Assembly (NCBI GenBank): GCA_003999685.1 | Contig: CP021226.1 | Location: 1,054,001-1,118,000 of the forward strand | Direction of reading: 5' to 3' | Length of the DNA: 64,000 bases | Source of the DNA: Taiwanofungus camphoratus | Taxonomy: Eukaryota > Basidiomycota > Agaricomycetes > Polyporales > Taiwanofungaceae | In this document: piece after piece, positions 11,237 to 25,562 of the stretch | Position numbering within the stretch: the first letter of the stretch is position 1 | Layout: each line of letters begins with the position of its first letter | Position numbers and translations under genes: made by a program | The notes under the pieces: model-generated | Seen by the model: only the letters and a program-made list of their open reading frames with translations | Databases searched by the model: none | What the model was told of the DNA's origin: nothing

Positions 11237-12579
11237 TCAATCATCATGTATTGACTTCTGGATCTCTTCTTGCCACAACGTTGCGAACTCTTCTACGTCT
11301 CGCCCACTACTTATAGCCAGCGCTTCCATAGGAACCATGTTATGTTGATGCGTCGGCGCATTGCGCGTTGCAGCAGGGTGACTCGGAGAGTCGACGACGC
11401 GTAACTCCGGATCGGACTGAGAGCTTCTTCGGGCCAGCAGGATTACGAGCAAGTCGTCGTACGTGAAGAGCAGCGGGTCTGTGCGTGGCGCATAAGGGTT
11501 GAAGTCAATGATGTGCGCATGGGAGAGGTCGCGTGTGAGCAGTATATCGAAGGTGTCTGTGAGGCGAATAAGGGATGAATGGACAACTCTAGGCCCCGAG
11601 ATGCCCGCAGAAACCGCTTACAGTCGCCGTGTGTCTGCTCCCATTTCCCCTTGATGTGAGACTCCCAGAAGTGTGTCACGGCTTCAACAACTCTGCTCTG
11701 CGTGCCGGGACCGTTCCAAAAGTCGTAATAATTGGGATCGCGCTGGGATAATCCTAGCGATATAGGGCAGCGCAGGAAATTGGGTAGTGAATTTCTGTAA
11801 TAGGATCGAGAGCAATGCATACCTAGCAAGACTTCCTGCCTTACAAAACATCTGAGCTCCCGGCTCCGGTCGACAGGGTACCACTTCCGTAGCACCAGCT
11901 CGAGTTCGTAGTCCACGTGTATCGTGGCGTCAGCTCCAAAAGATGGTTGTGGTTCGCAGCCATCGAAAACAAGGTTGATGTCGAGATCATGTTGGACAAA
12001 GTCGGATGACTTCAGCAGGAGATACACGTCGGCTGGAGATGTACATTTCAACGGCGACGACGCCGGAAGAATCCATGCGGAATCCTATGCGTCTATTAAT
12101 TTCTTGATTTGTACGAAGACTGATCTGAACAAAGCAGATGTTCACGATTGGAATCACGCACCCTCGGCGACGAAAAGTTGAGCTTGGGAAAAACCGCCCC
12201 ATAGTCCGAGATTGCTTCTCTAATTTGTGCGTCCAAATCTGGGAAGGCAAATTTCCTCTGGAGTTCGTCTGCCTCTTCTGATCCTTCCAAATCATATCCT
12301 TCATCGTCGGAGAGTGTGCTCTCAGCAGGCCTATACATAGACATTCACTGGAATTTCAAATGGAATTTGCTGAGTGACTGACACATCCTCTGCACCTTCT
12401 GGAACAAAAACACTGTCAGAATCCAGATATTCACGAAATTCTTGGCTCAGAGGGCGAATAATAGTAGACTTGATGCTTAAGCTAGAAAATCTAGGGTACC
12501 ACGAGGAGAATTGGAAAGCTAGGAGAGAATCCGAGGCCAGGGCAGGAAACAAGATAGGGATGTTCGCCGTAGAGGGCAT
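11237..12579 (-). CDS. CDC123: CDC123/D123 family protein, eIF2 assembly chaperone
   Basis: Cytosolic ATP-grasp-like protein needed to assemble the eIF2 complex by binding eIF2-gamma. The conserved order is present: FSSWYPRF near the N-terminus, [18 protein letters not shown], an acidic stretch, [68 protein letters not shown] and the ATP-grasp end [20 protein letters not shown]. Five exons (12579-12383, 12330-12162, 12084-11823, 11753-11622, 11556-11237) join in frame to 359 residues, close to the usual family size. All five blocks known in the family are retained, so I expect it to be functional. It is tail to tail with the coiled-coil orphan (about 210 bp) and divergent from the G-patch gene (200 bp between starts). 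Confidence 0.93.
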
Positions 12580-12779
12580 TCTGGAGTGAAACAGTCAATC
12601 CTGTTGCAGGACGGTGTTGTAAATTCGAGTAGGAATGTTGTGCACAAGACGATCGGGTTTGCAGATCGGCGGAAGGGGATCTGACGACATTCAATGCACG
12701 TGTTGATTTCCGCCACTATTGCTATTTAATACAGGCTGCTCGAGTCATTACTATAACCTTTCATGCTATCCTCAAAAGA

Positions 12780-13915
12780 ATGCCTTTGGACGGGCATGCA
12801 TATCTTGTCTCACAAGGATGGGCTGGTAAGGGATCAGGCCTCCGTCAGGGTGCCATTGCACGGCCCGTTACGATTGCCCAGAAGAAAACCCTCTCTGGCA
12901 TAGGCAAGGACCGCGATGAGGCATTTCCCTTCTGGGATCAGTACGTATCTTCATTGCTTTGACCCCTCATTGAGATGTCTCAAATCATGATCAGTGTCTT
13001 TGAGGCTGCAGCCATCAGCATCCAGGTAAAATTACATCGTGACGACGACGACAATACGGTGAGTGAGGCGTACCTTTCTCGCAACTCGAGATTCAAACCA
13101 GCCTCAAGGATAGCGCGGAGACGTCCACACCTACAGTCGAATTGCAGCGTACAGAGACTGGTATCATCTCTAATCGCCGTCCAAAGACAGGTACTGCCGC
13201 ACTCTCTGGATCCGCCACCCCGAGCTCTGAAGCGAGCGGCAGCGCCATCCCAAGGATGAGCGTTATGGCCGCTGCGAAACAGGAAGCAGCCAAACGGATG
13301 CTATATTCTACTTTCTATCGTGGACCCGTGATAGGCTGCAATGACGATAAAGTAGCTATTGATTGCAATATGGAAGTGGAGCGGACAGTTCATTTGTCAG
13401 AAGGCGTTCGAACTGTGAAAAACGTAGAAACAGCGGAAGAAAAACCGAAGAAAAAGAAGGACCGGAAGGCAGAGCATTCCGATGGGCCCTCTCAAAGAAA
13501 GGATAGGAGAAGCGAGTCAATAGAAGTCGTTGAAGGCAAGCGAGGTAGGAAGCGCCAGAAGCAGGAGGTGAAAGAAGGTAAGAAGAACGAAGAGGATGCG
13601 ATGATGGATGACAGTGAAGCGGGAGTGGAGAAGCCGAGCCGCAGTGAGGACAAGGCGGAAAGAAAGAGGAGGCGAAAAGAGAAGAGGGCGAGAAAGGAGG
13701 AGCGCCTAAGACCAAAGTTGAGCAGTGCTGAGGGGCACGACCCCATTCAAGGTGAAGATGGCCATACTGCAGCAGAGCAAATGGTGCTAGATCAGTCGAT
13801 AGACGCCGAGTCTACAAGTCGGAAACGGAAGAGGGTGGCAAAGGATTCACGGTCGCCTTCAGGCGAAACTGTACCCGAAGGCAAAGCGAAGAAAAAGCGA
13901 AAGAAATCATCATGA
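12780..13915 (+). CDS. G-patch domain protein with basic nucleolar-type tail
   Basis: Probable RNA-processing cofactor of a DEAH helicase, with a G-patch at the very N-terminus. The G-patch reads AYLVSQGWAGKGSGLRQGAI followed by ARPVTIAQKKTLSGIGKDRD, which keeps the spaced glycines and the closing GIG. It is followed by FPFWDHVFEAAAISIQVKL, a block seen in related fungal proteins. Exons 12780-12940, 12995-13058 and 13091-13915 join in frame to 349 residues. The second half is extremely Lys/Glu/Arg-rich (KPKKKKDRKAEH, KRRRKEKRARKEERL, KKKRKKSS at the end), as in nucleolar PINX1/Pxr1-like proteins. Without the telomerase-inhibitory part recognisable, I call it only G-patch. A short AT repeat just after the stop (about 13940-13952) may serve as an mRNA 3'-end efficiency element. 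Confidence 0.82.
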
Positions 13916-14228
13916 TAACCTGTTCAATTCTCTATGTCGTATATATATATACACAAGTGGGTATGATATGACATTTTTCAGTCAACATATCTTATGGTAC
14001 ATATTCCAACGGAGGGGTGCTACTATTGCGAATGTGAACATACAGGATTTAGTTTCGACAGCTCAGGTAGGAGAGAATATTGTCAGAAAGTGATTCAACA
14101 CTAAACAGGAATGCGCTGCGAGAGAAGACAAGGTGATGCAATGAAATAGATCAACAGGTTGAAAGCTCAATTTTGTCACTGGGACATTGCAGTCGCGGAA
14201 CAGACAGTGGCGTTGTCTGCGGAGAAGC
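13916..14228. other. Convergent 3' spacer
   Basis: About 310 bp between the stop of the G-patch gene and the stop of the vWA gene, which converge. It begins with an AT dinucleotide run after the G-patch stop. No gene is seen. Confidence 0.5.
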
Positions 14229-15982
14229 TTAGACGCGAGCACTCCTCCATGCGCTTTGCATGGCAATACGCCTGGCCTACAAGTTGAGGTCAGTGAAAAA
14301 CCTGAGGCAAATATCACACATTCGGGGAATGACAATACCTGATCCAAGGTGATCGAGTCCTCCCGCAGCTCGATCCGCTGTCGTCCGTCATCTTCGTCCT
14401 CGTCATCATCGTCATCGAATGCCGCTCCGCGTACGCTTCCGCGCATGCCGCCAAAAGCAGCCTTGCCACCTGCGAGCGAGAACGGCGTTGAGGCAACTGC
14501 TGTCCCGAACACGCTGGTGTTTGCGGGGGCACCGAATGCAGCGAAGTCAGTCACGACCTTACGGGGGGGCGAGTGTGTCGTTGAAGCGAATGTCGACGAC
14601 AGTGACTTCGTTGGGCTGGAAACTGTACCACTCGATGTACTTCCAGGACGCGCAGGGAGATAAGGAGAGTAGGCGTAGGAGCTCCGTGAGGAAGTCATAC
14701 GTGCGTGAAGATACTTGTCGGTGAACCGTGTACCAGGGACCTTGGTCAATGTCAGCCACGGAAAGAATTTGTATATTGGTGGAAAGACACCATACCTTCT
14801 TCAGCAGAGGTCGGGCCTCAGTAAGAGACGGCGCCTGCATGTAGACGCTAACATTGTGCTTCGCTTCCTCAGACTCACGGTAAATACTTTCGATCACGAC
14901 CTTTTTGGTACTCTCATTCCGAAGGAGAAGCCGTTCATGGAGTTCTCGTGCTACATCATCAACGCTTTCATTGTCGCCCAGTATCCTTTGCGACACAGCT
15001 TCCCCAACTTCGCGCACGAGTCGTTCCATATCGAGATTCTCGAGCACGCTGCCAACAATAGCATGCGTAAGCAGGTCGGCGGTGGTCAATGGAAGCATAA
15101 GACCAGAAGTAATATTGGTCAGCGCCTGGAAGAAATCAGTTGCATACTACAGAGATCTATCAGCAAGGCCCAGCATGTTCATTGACCCCCACTCACTGAG
15201 TAGCCGCTCAAAGCGGGTTCGCATGCAACGAAAAACTTGAGACATTTTAGACCACCAACAAATCTTAAGTCAAAAGATACCTACTAGTGTGATTCCACGA
15301 CTAGCCATGATCCGAGCCAACTGCAACGGGTCATTTCCATCAGGAGAACCCTCATCAAATCCTGCACGACCTTTGAGAAACTCAGGGAAGGCTTAGAAAA
15401 GATGACCTACCGTCACCATACTCCCCTATACCATGTGGCGGTGCATCCGCAATCAGAACAACCATTTTGCTAGCGTCCGACCTCCAGTCCATATTCAATG
15501 CCTCCGCCAATGCAGCCGTGACCGCTTCTGGCCCGTCTCCGCCTCCAGAAGCATATAAACCTGACAGATCTCTATGCACCTTCGAGATGTCGGATGAGAA
15601 GCCAAAATTCCTGGTGACATAAGTATGATCTTGTGGTGGGTGATCTCGGTACGCAACAAGGCCAATGCGCAGATCCTCGCGGGCCTGTAATTTCCCAGAT
15701 TCGTAGATGTGGTTGCAAATTTCCTCGATGTTCCTAGTCGCGGAAGAGATGTAACTCCCCTGACTACCAGTACAGTCCTGGACGAACACCAGGTCTCTGG
15801 TGGCAGACACTTCCGTGAGATGTTCAGTCAACCTAAGACGATCGGAGCTAGACGTACAGCGTTTTACGACCTTCCTGTAGGACACCCCCATTCATTTGTG
15901 CCTGGTATTGCTGCTGTTGTTCAAAGGTGAGCTGTTGAGGCACCGCTGGAGCTCCGGAATCGAACTCCATGTCTTCGTCCAT
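14229..15982 (-). CDS. von Willebrand factor A domain protein
   Basis: Cytosolic vWA-domain protein of the fungal type related to the vWA part of alpha-kinase/vwkA proteins; its partner is unknown. After a Gln-rich leader (LTFEQQQQYQAQ) comes the vWA strand with a MIDAS motif, VFVQDCTGSQGSY (DxTxS). Next are LRIGLVAYRDHPPQDHTYVT, GGGDGPEAVTAALAEAL and KMVVLIADAPPHGIGEYGDG, all typical of this vWA subgroup. After the domain the protein continues with GITLFFVACEPAL and GLMLPLTTADLLTHAIVG. Then comes a helical region, a Ser/Pro linker, an acidic run of Asp/Glu and the conserved end LDQARRIAMQSAWRSARV (stop 14229). I chose the ATG at 15982. The open frame continues upstream without another ATG, so an additional 5' exon is possible. 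No kinase domain is present. Confidence 0.83.
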
Positions 15983-16358
15983 CTTGCGAAGAGTGTGTTT
16001 GAAGGTAGGTAGTGCGCGTTTGGTGAAATCAGATGTTGCGTAGTCTTGAGATGACAACTGAAGTTACTGGACACTCAAGAAGCAGTGTGATTATATCCGC
16101 TTAGTTGCTGGTGTAATCGATGATGGCCGTTGAGTAGAGACAAGCTGTATTGGCAAAAGACTATTCAAGCCCTATTCGAGCTATGTCATTCGCCGTCCTT
16201 ATGCATGTCCACTGGTCGCCACGCCTCAGTCGCGCGTTGTGCACAGGTCTGATTATCAGACCCTTCCGCATTTGAGTCAGTCTCAAAATCTGACAAGAAC
16301 GCTCAATCTGTTCGCGCCTACATCGGGGTAAAAATCTGAACTACTGGTGATATTGTAG

Positions 16359-19092
<2,734 letters not shown>

Positions 19093-19481
19093 GACCTTTC
19101 TCCGCGTTGGATATCGAAATGGACTATGGAACGCGTTTGCAGAATGAACGATCGTCGACGAGACGCGCTGCCAGTGAGACTTTACTGCCGAACGCGCGGC
19201 TGCAGCCTATAGCCAACGCGTGGTGGACAAAACCATTACGTAAGAAATGTAGGATCATTTCACACCACTTCACACTACTGAGGCCATGATTGTGGCTCCA
19301 TTGCCGATGACAATCCTCCACACGTTGGAAAAGTGATAAAGATTTTTGCTCTCCGTTCAGGAAACTTTTTTATCTGTCAGAAACAGAGACAGAACTACTC
19401 AGCGGTGGCAATCCTTTATCATAAATAGCTGAGGGAACAGCTCTAACAAGATATATTTTATCAAGGTCCTTTGCAAAAATC
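19093..19481. other. Divergent promoter region, Miro / F-box
   Basis: 389 bp between the start codons of Miro (minus strand) and the F-box gene (plus strand). It should contain both promoters and 5' UTRs. I see no gene or strong motif inside it. Confidence 0.5.
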
Positions 19482-21068
19482 ATGATTCACTTCACTGTCC
19501 TACCCAGCGACGTTATTATCATTATCATGCAGCATTTGTCGGCGAGGGATCTTGCCGCTATGGCCCAGAGTTGTAAACTCTTGCATAGCCTGGTGAGCAA
19601 ATCGCGCTCTGTTCCTATCGGTTATCATACCGACTCTATGTTTCAATTTACAGGTAGATGAGTTTGGATGGAAAATTCAGTTGCGACTGAATACTAGACC
19701 GTCATACAGTTTGCACAAGTCATTCTTGTCATGGAATGCACATGCACGAGTTCGGTGAGTTCATCAAAGGCAGCTACTAAGGTTAGAGCGTCATTCGACC
19801 GGTACTTTGTCTGCAACAGTTACAACATACTCGCAGATCGCAATTGGTTGGACACTCACTTCATTGCTCGGCCTTTATCCCGCAAATGGATGGGAAAATT
19901 GCAGCCCGTACTAGCTATTAACACGTCCAGACTCTTTGTCGCTGCGGGAAACACCATATATTCCTACGAATTCACCCAGACCGCGAAGTCCGGCGATGCT
20001 CCCGGCATACGGCTAGAATGTTCTTATACCACAAGTTGCCGATTACAAGCCAGTCGTGATATCACGAGCTTGACATCCGTGCCCGACGGAGGATTAGATC
20101 GTACCATATACATCGGCTATGCCGATGGCGCTTTAGAGCGAGTCTTGCTACCGGCTTGCAAGACAGGCCAGCAGGGCACAGCCATCGGACCGTCATTCAG
20201 AGATAGGTGTGATTATCATGGCGATGACTTGGTTGAAAGCCTATCATCTGCCGACAACTATCTACTCTCGCTTTCCTCAAGTGGAACTGCAGTATTCCTT
20301 GACCTTTACTCACAATCACCCGTGCCGCAGTTCATTGACATGAAGAGCCGAAGCTGGTCCACACACTTGTGTTCTCAGGCATCCACACCTTATGCGGCTT
20401 TCGGGACGTCATCTCTAACACCATTGGTAATACACAACATCAGCGCATCAGAGATCTCTACGAGTCCGTCTACCATACTTGCCACCTTAAAGCCCAACAA
20501 CGAGACTCCAAGGCCATCTGCAGTTTACGGTATCGCTGGCGCTCCCCCATCGTGCCCGTGGGGATCCTCTGATCGCATTCTTGTCTCGGGTTGGTACGAC
20601 GGGATGGTCCGAGTACACGACATGCGGTCTTCCGTGCGTACTCGCACAGCAGATTCTTCGATCGGTCCTGCGTCTCTTCTCCCCGTAATGGCCCTGTATG
20701 ATCCTTGGCTATTTGAGCCTGTTTATGACGTCTCTTGTGGAGGCGGATCATCCAGCCACATTGCAGCTGGCACAGCGCGCCACAGCGTAGTCGCCTTCTG
20801 GGACATCCGTAATCCCAGCCGCGGTTGGAGTGTGCACGCACCAGGGAACGACTCCTCGCCTGTTTACTCGGTCATCCTCGAGAGCTCGCGGCTTTTCGGA
20901 GCAACACAATCGCGCCCATTCGTGCTTGACTTCAGTCCAAGCATCAAGGAGGATACTTATCCGAGCTTGGCGTTCAACCATCGAGAGGAGGGTCTCAAGA
21001 GACGTGACAAGACTGGTATCGGATTTTATGTGACAAAGTACGACCACGGCCGTACATTTGAATCCTGA
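19482..21068 (+). CDS. F-box protein with WD40-like C-terminal region
   Basis: Probable substrate adaptor of an SCF ubiquitin ligase. The N-terminus is an F-box: LPSDVIIIIMQHLSARDLAA followed by MAQSCKLLHSLVDEFGWKIQ. The rest resembles the beta-propeller half of FBXW-type proteins from basidiomycetes. It includes RYNILADRNW, FIARPLSRKWMGKLQPVLAI and propeller-like blades such as RILVSGWYDGMVRVHDMRSS and HSVVAFWDIRNPSRGWSV. Exons 19482-19592, 19654-19754 and 19820-21068 join in frame to 486 residues. The second intron is 65 nt. A shorter join there would be only 32 nt and loses the conserved RYN start. Substrate unknown. The gene is tail to tail with the RasGEF gene (about 290 bp). Confidence 0.85.
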
Positions 21069-21355
21069 ACTAGCCATCACCGATCGATGGCAATTAAGAG
21101 CGGCTACGATGTTGGATGAATAACAATAAGAAATGATTGTTACATTGCCGGCCCGGGCGGTGCGGACAAGGCCTACAAACAAATAGACAGCAAATAAATG
21201 ACGATAGTGTGACGATTAGAAGATGCAGGAGACGGTAAGCATGAGAAACTTGGACGAGAGGTCAGAAGGGAATGGATATCAGAATGTGTACAAAACGATG
21301 TCCAAACTAAATTGAAAGCGCAACGAGTCCAATAGGGAAGCGCAATACACAGAAA

Positions 21356-24300
21356 TCATGATGCTGAAGTTGGTGTAGGTGGCTGAATCTGGGTACGACT
21401 TGCCCAATTGAAAAGGCGTTGCACGTCGCTAGCGGGAGGGGTATCTGCCGGTTGCTTCGGTTCGACCATCAAGCTTCGGCGGTACAGGTCTTGCAGGTCA
21501 CCCCGATGTCTAGACTTTTCAAATGCGTCCCTGAGGTATTCCTGTACCTCAGGAATCTGCTTCAAGTTATACGGAACTTGGAAACGTTGCATGTCTATAA
21601 GGCGTCAGAACTAACCATGATAGAAATGATTCAAGTGCTCACCCTGGACTATACGCGCTAGCTTGTGATATTTGTTGAAGTTGAGTAACTTCTTGTCCGG
21701 CGACTTTGGCGAGGCTCGGTATGAAGGGTTACCCTCCCGACAGAAGGTGACGTCTGTCAGATAGAGACCTGTTATCCCAGCGGGTCAGTCGATTCTGATG
21801 AAAAGTGAGAAAATACTGACCTAGGAATGGGACAGCAGGAGGTGCAGTGTTACGAAGTCGTGACCGATACTCATAGTAATTACGTGCATGATCAGCAAGT
21901 TTTCGCAATGCTTCCAATTGCAATTTGTTTTTTTGAGGTAGACCCTGGGTATATCATGCAATTAGATCTGAGCCACGGACTGCTCACACCAAGCTTACCA
22001 TCCAAGTTTGTTGAAGTCGTGAGATTGTCGATGAATCCAAAGCAGCTAAAATTGACCGCGGCGTGCTGAAGTTGCGTAACGATGCGCATCGCTGTGACAA
22101 AGGCGTCAAAATCCAAACATCAAGACTGAAGCTGAGGCATACATCTGCAAGTTTGATGAAGAACTTGACCAATGCCGTCCTCTTCTTGGTGTCAAGCTCG
22201 TTCAAAATACTCTCTGCAACCCATCCGGTGATGGCCGTGCTGAGAGAAGTGACTGCCTTGACATTCACAGGATACGTGGCACCCTCTTGTCCCGTCTCTA
22301 AGACTTCTTCAGGTCGAATGACACAATACAGCATGCACTCCATTGTTGTCAGCTGTCTCGCAAGCTCCAGGATATCAAAATCAGTGACGGCTATGGACCC
22401 AAAGTTCTTGTTGCGCAGGGCACTCAGCAGGGCTTTTGTCATGATCGGCCGAGGGACTTCCGAAGAAGTAATGGAAGGGGGATTGAGAGGTATACCTGCG
22501 TCCCTCGTACGCTCGACCTTGATACCAACCCCAGTCTCGCTAGCCACTCTCCATTGTTTGATTAGTTCCAATATTCGCTGCGACGGAACAGGAAACATTG
22601 TGGCTAGCGCTTCCCGCGTGAAGTCCAACAGTGACGAAAGGACGGCGTTATCAATTGCCGGGCGCCAATAACTCTCTAACCATAACTTGACGAAGTTGGA
22701 AACGCGCAGCCTCACTGGAAGTCCCTTACGTTGCTGCCAAACGTACATGTCATCCTGCGAGAGATTGGGAGGCGGGAGAATATTGTAGCGGGCCACGATA
22801 GCGTCTACAAGTTCAGCGGGGCTGGTAAACAAACGGAACGTCATGAAGAATACAGCAGAAAAGGCCGGTTCCACGAGAGCATCGTGAGGAGTCATGCGTT
22901 CGACCAAGGCTGCGAGAGTTGCGCCAACTAGCTGTCCGTCGCTATTGTAAGCGACGTCTTCTACTGCATGGTCGTGCGAGATCGTCCAGGGTATCGGGTT
23001 TAACTGCGCAAGCTCGGGAAGAGGGGAATTTGGAACAGCAGGTAGTTCACCGTTAAGCAATTTCTCCTCCAATGAAAGCGGTGAACTAACGTGTCGCTGG
23101 CTCCCTTCCCACGTGGTCCGGTCATCTTCGGTAATGGTCAAAGAAACGGGGGAAGGCAAGTCAGATTGAACCACTTGTTGAGAGACATGCAAGGGAGGTA
23201 GAGGCTTATCTCCTCGTGAAGACGACATAGCCCCCTCACTTTCCATTGCATCCGACTCTGACAGAGTCTGCGTGAGCTCAGCCCTGCTTGGCTGAGTGTC
23301 ACCATCCACGGCTTTTTTCTCTATCCGTTCTGGCGTATCAATGGACGAGAGAGTCTGCGCTTGAATGGTAAGATCTTCATCATCACCGTCTACATCATTC
23401 ATCACGTAAAGCTCACGCAAAGCGTGCAGACTAGACGACTTGCTAGAAATTCGGCCAGGAGCCACAACCGCAGCTTGATGGGAAAACTTCCGTGGAGTGT
23501 ATGTAGGATCAAACTCTCCCAGCGATGGTAGTTGAACGATAAAAGGTCGCTCGTCCGTAGACCGCTGCAAACATTTCTTGACTGCACTAACACAATCTGA
23601 GCCAGCCTTAAGTGCGTCTGTGGCAGAGCGCAACAGTGTAGCCTTCTCCGCTTCTTCCGAAACACCAGGTGGAGGAGGCATCGTGAGGAGGCGTACCGAA
23701 TCTGCAAGCTTGCTCGTGACATTGTAAAGACCTTCTTTCGCAGCCTTAAGGCTTTCGGTCTTCTGCGCAGGAATGTCTGGATGCTTCAAGACGGCTTCCA
23801 CTATGGTCAACAACTTGCAGACCATGTCAACCACTTCACGGACGAGGTCATACATGTGGCCTGTGCTCGATGCATGCGATGAACGAGAGTGGGAATGGGC
23901 ATGTCCAATGAAGGCGGCAATTGTGGACAGATAGTGGTCATGAGTGTATCGCAGAGCCTCCATGACCTCCGATGTTGTTGATGGGCCGGATGGAAACACT
24001 GGAGTAGCAGGTGTCCCGATAGACTCGCTGGAGGAAAAAGACGAAGACGAGGAATGACTACTGACAGAATACTGACCGCCTTTATGACGGACAACACTAC
24101 CACTCGCAGACCGCCTTGTCTTGGGGGATCCTGGATAGTGACTGGCATGTTTGCGCCCAAGCGATTGGCTATGAGGAGCTGAAGGCATCGAGGTTAAGTC
24201 GAGCTCTATCGTCATCACCTTATGATTCTTCAGATCGCCCATGCTTTTTGCACGAAGAACAGTGCTCGCAGCGAAAGACTCGCGATGTCGTGCTGATACT

Positions 24301-25562
24301 CGTCGTTCAATCCCATTCGTTGTCTTCTCGGCCACCTCCCAATATGGACCATATTCACCAAACGGTGTGCCTGTCCCGTCAGATCGCACCAAGGTGCCTT
24401 CGGGGCTAATCCAACGCTCGTCGCTGTTACTTTCAAATGCAGACCCTGATGGTCGATCCGCTTGCGCAGGTAGATTGACCCCGCATTGTACTGCAACGGC
24501 TAGAAATCCTCTCACATGAGCAAACAGTTGGCCGGCTACCCTCACCATTGCTTCCACCTCCATATCCCTGAGTTCCTCATTAGTGCTGTCATCCGATGCC
24601 CTCTTCGCCTGTGATACGAGCGAAGCGAGGTCTGACAAGATCCGTTTGCGCTCTTGGGCGAGAACGCCATGCCGCTTCAGTATCGGTGCATCACGTGGTA
24701 AACATCCTACGTCGGAGAGAACCGCGCGCACGCAAGAGATGATACAGGCCGTCGAGGGTTGGAAATGTGCTATCCGGTTTGTCCTTGCCGCATTTTGCAA
24801 CAGAGAGAGGCCGTGTAACAGAGGCACCATCAAGGGCGGACAATAGGTATCCATACCGACAGCGCATAGTCCGTCCGTCGGTATTGGGCGATGATCCGTT
24901 CTGGTAAACGTCCTGTCTCTTGATGATACTGTGCTTGTCCATGAAGCTGTTGAACCGGCTGACATAGAATGCATATGTTCAGACCCAACACGCTAACAGA
25001 TAGCATAAGTCACGTCAGTAGAAAGCCATTCAGGATATGTACTCACCGCAACCTTCGGCAGCTCTTCCTCAGTCAAAAGGTTAACCTCAGATGTCACGTA
25101 GTTGCTTGGAAACCAGCCTCTCCTGCCCTCTAATTCGCCATCCCACCAGCCACTTGGGTCACGATTCAGCACATGGATAACCTGCCCCGCACGGAACGCG
25201 AGGCACGTCACGTTTTGGTGTTGTGGGGCAAAATCATGCATGGCGAGGACGTATTCCTGTGGTGCATGCTCATGGTCGTCTGACGATGACTCGGTTGGAC
25301 TCCAAGATGATGGATCGGCAACGCAGGAAACAAAATGAGAAGAGGTTGAAGATTTAGAGACGTGAGCACCAGAAGAAGTGCTTGATAGAGCACGCGTTGT
25401 ATCAGAGGTATATGAAGATGCTGACGCAGATGATGCACTTCTTGATCGAGAGCTACGAGCAGAAGAGACGCTCAAGCTCGTATTTGATACCTGGCTTCGA
25501 CCTGTAGATGGTCCTGCTATCCCTGCAACCGAGGTATCGATTTGTAGGCGTGCTGGTGGCAT
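21356..25562 (-). CDS. SH3-RasGEF, Cdc25-type Ras guanine nucleotide exchange factor
   Basis: Activator of Ras-type GTPases (Cdc25/Ste6 class). Exon 1 (25562-25047, 172 residues) encodes a Ser-rich leader and an SH3 domain: YVLAMHDFAPQHQNVTCLAF, then GWWDGELEGRRGWFPSNYV. Exon 2 starts at 24992 in frame. It carries a long Ser/Thr-rich middle and the RasGEF_N region (NGELPAVPNSPLPELAQL, VEDVAYNSDGQLVGATLAAL, MTFRLFTSPAELVDAIVARY). The catalytic CDC25 homology domain follows, with DILELARQLTTME and, after an intron, RCASLRNFSTPRSILAALDSS, which spans the catalytic hairpin region. The C-terminal exons encode PPAVPFLGLYLTDVTF and ISRLQQTW-type segments, ending at 21356. The whole protein should be about 1250-1300 residues. 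The order SH3, RasGEF_N, RasGEF is standard for fungal Ras exchange factors. Confidence 0.92.

Noticed and set aside
19755-19786. A 32-nt intron in the plus-strand F-box gene
   Set aside because: It keeps the frame, but it is shorter than normal introns here. A 65-nt intron ending at 19819 restores the conserved RYNILADRNW segment.
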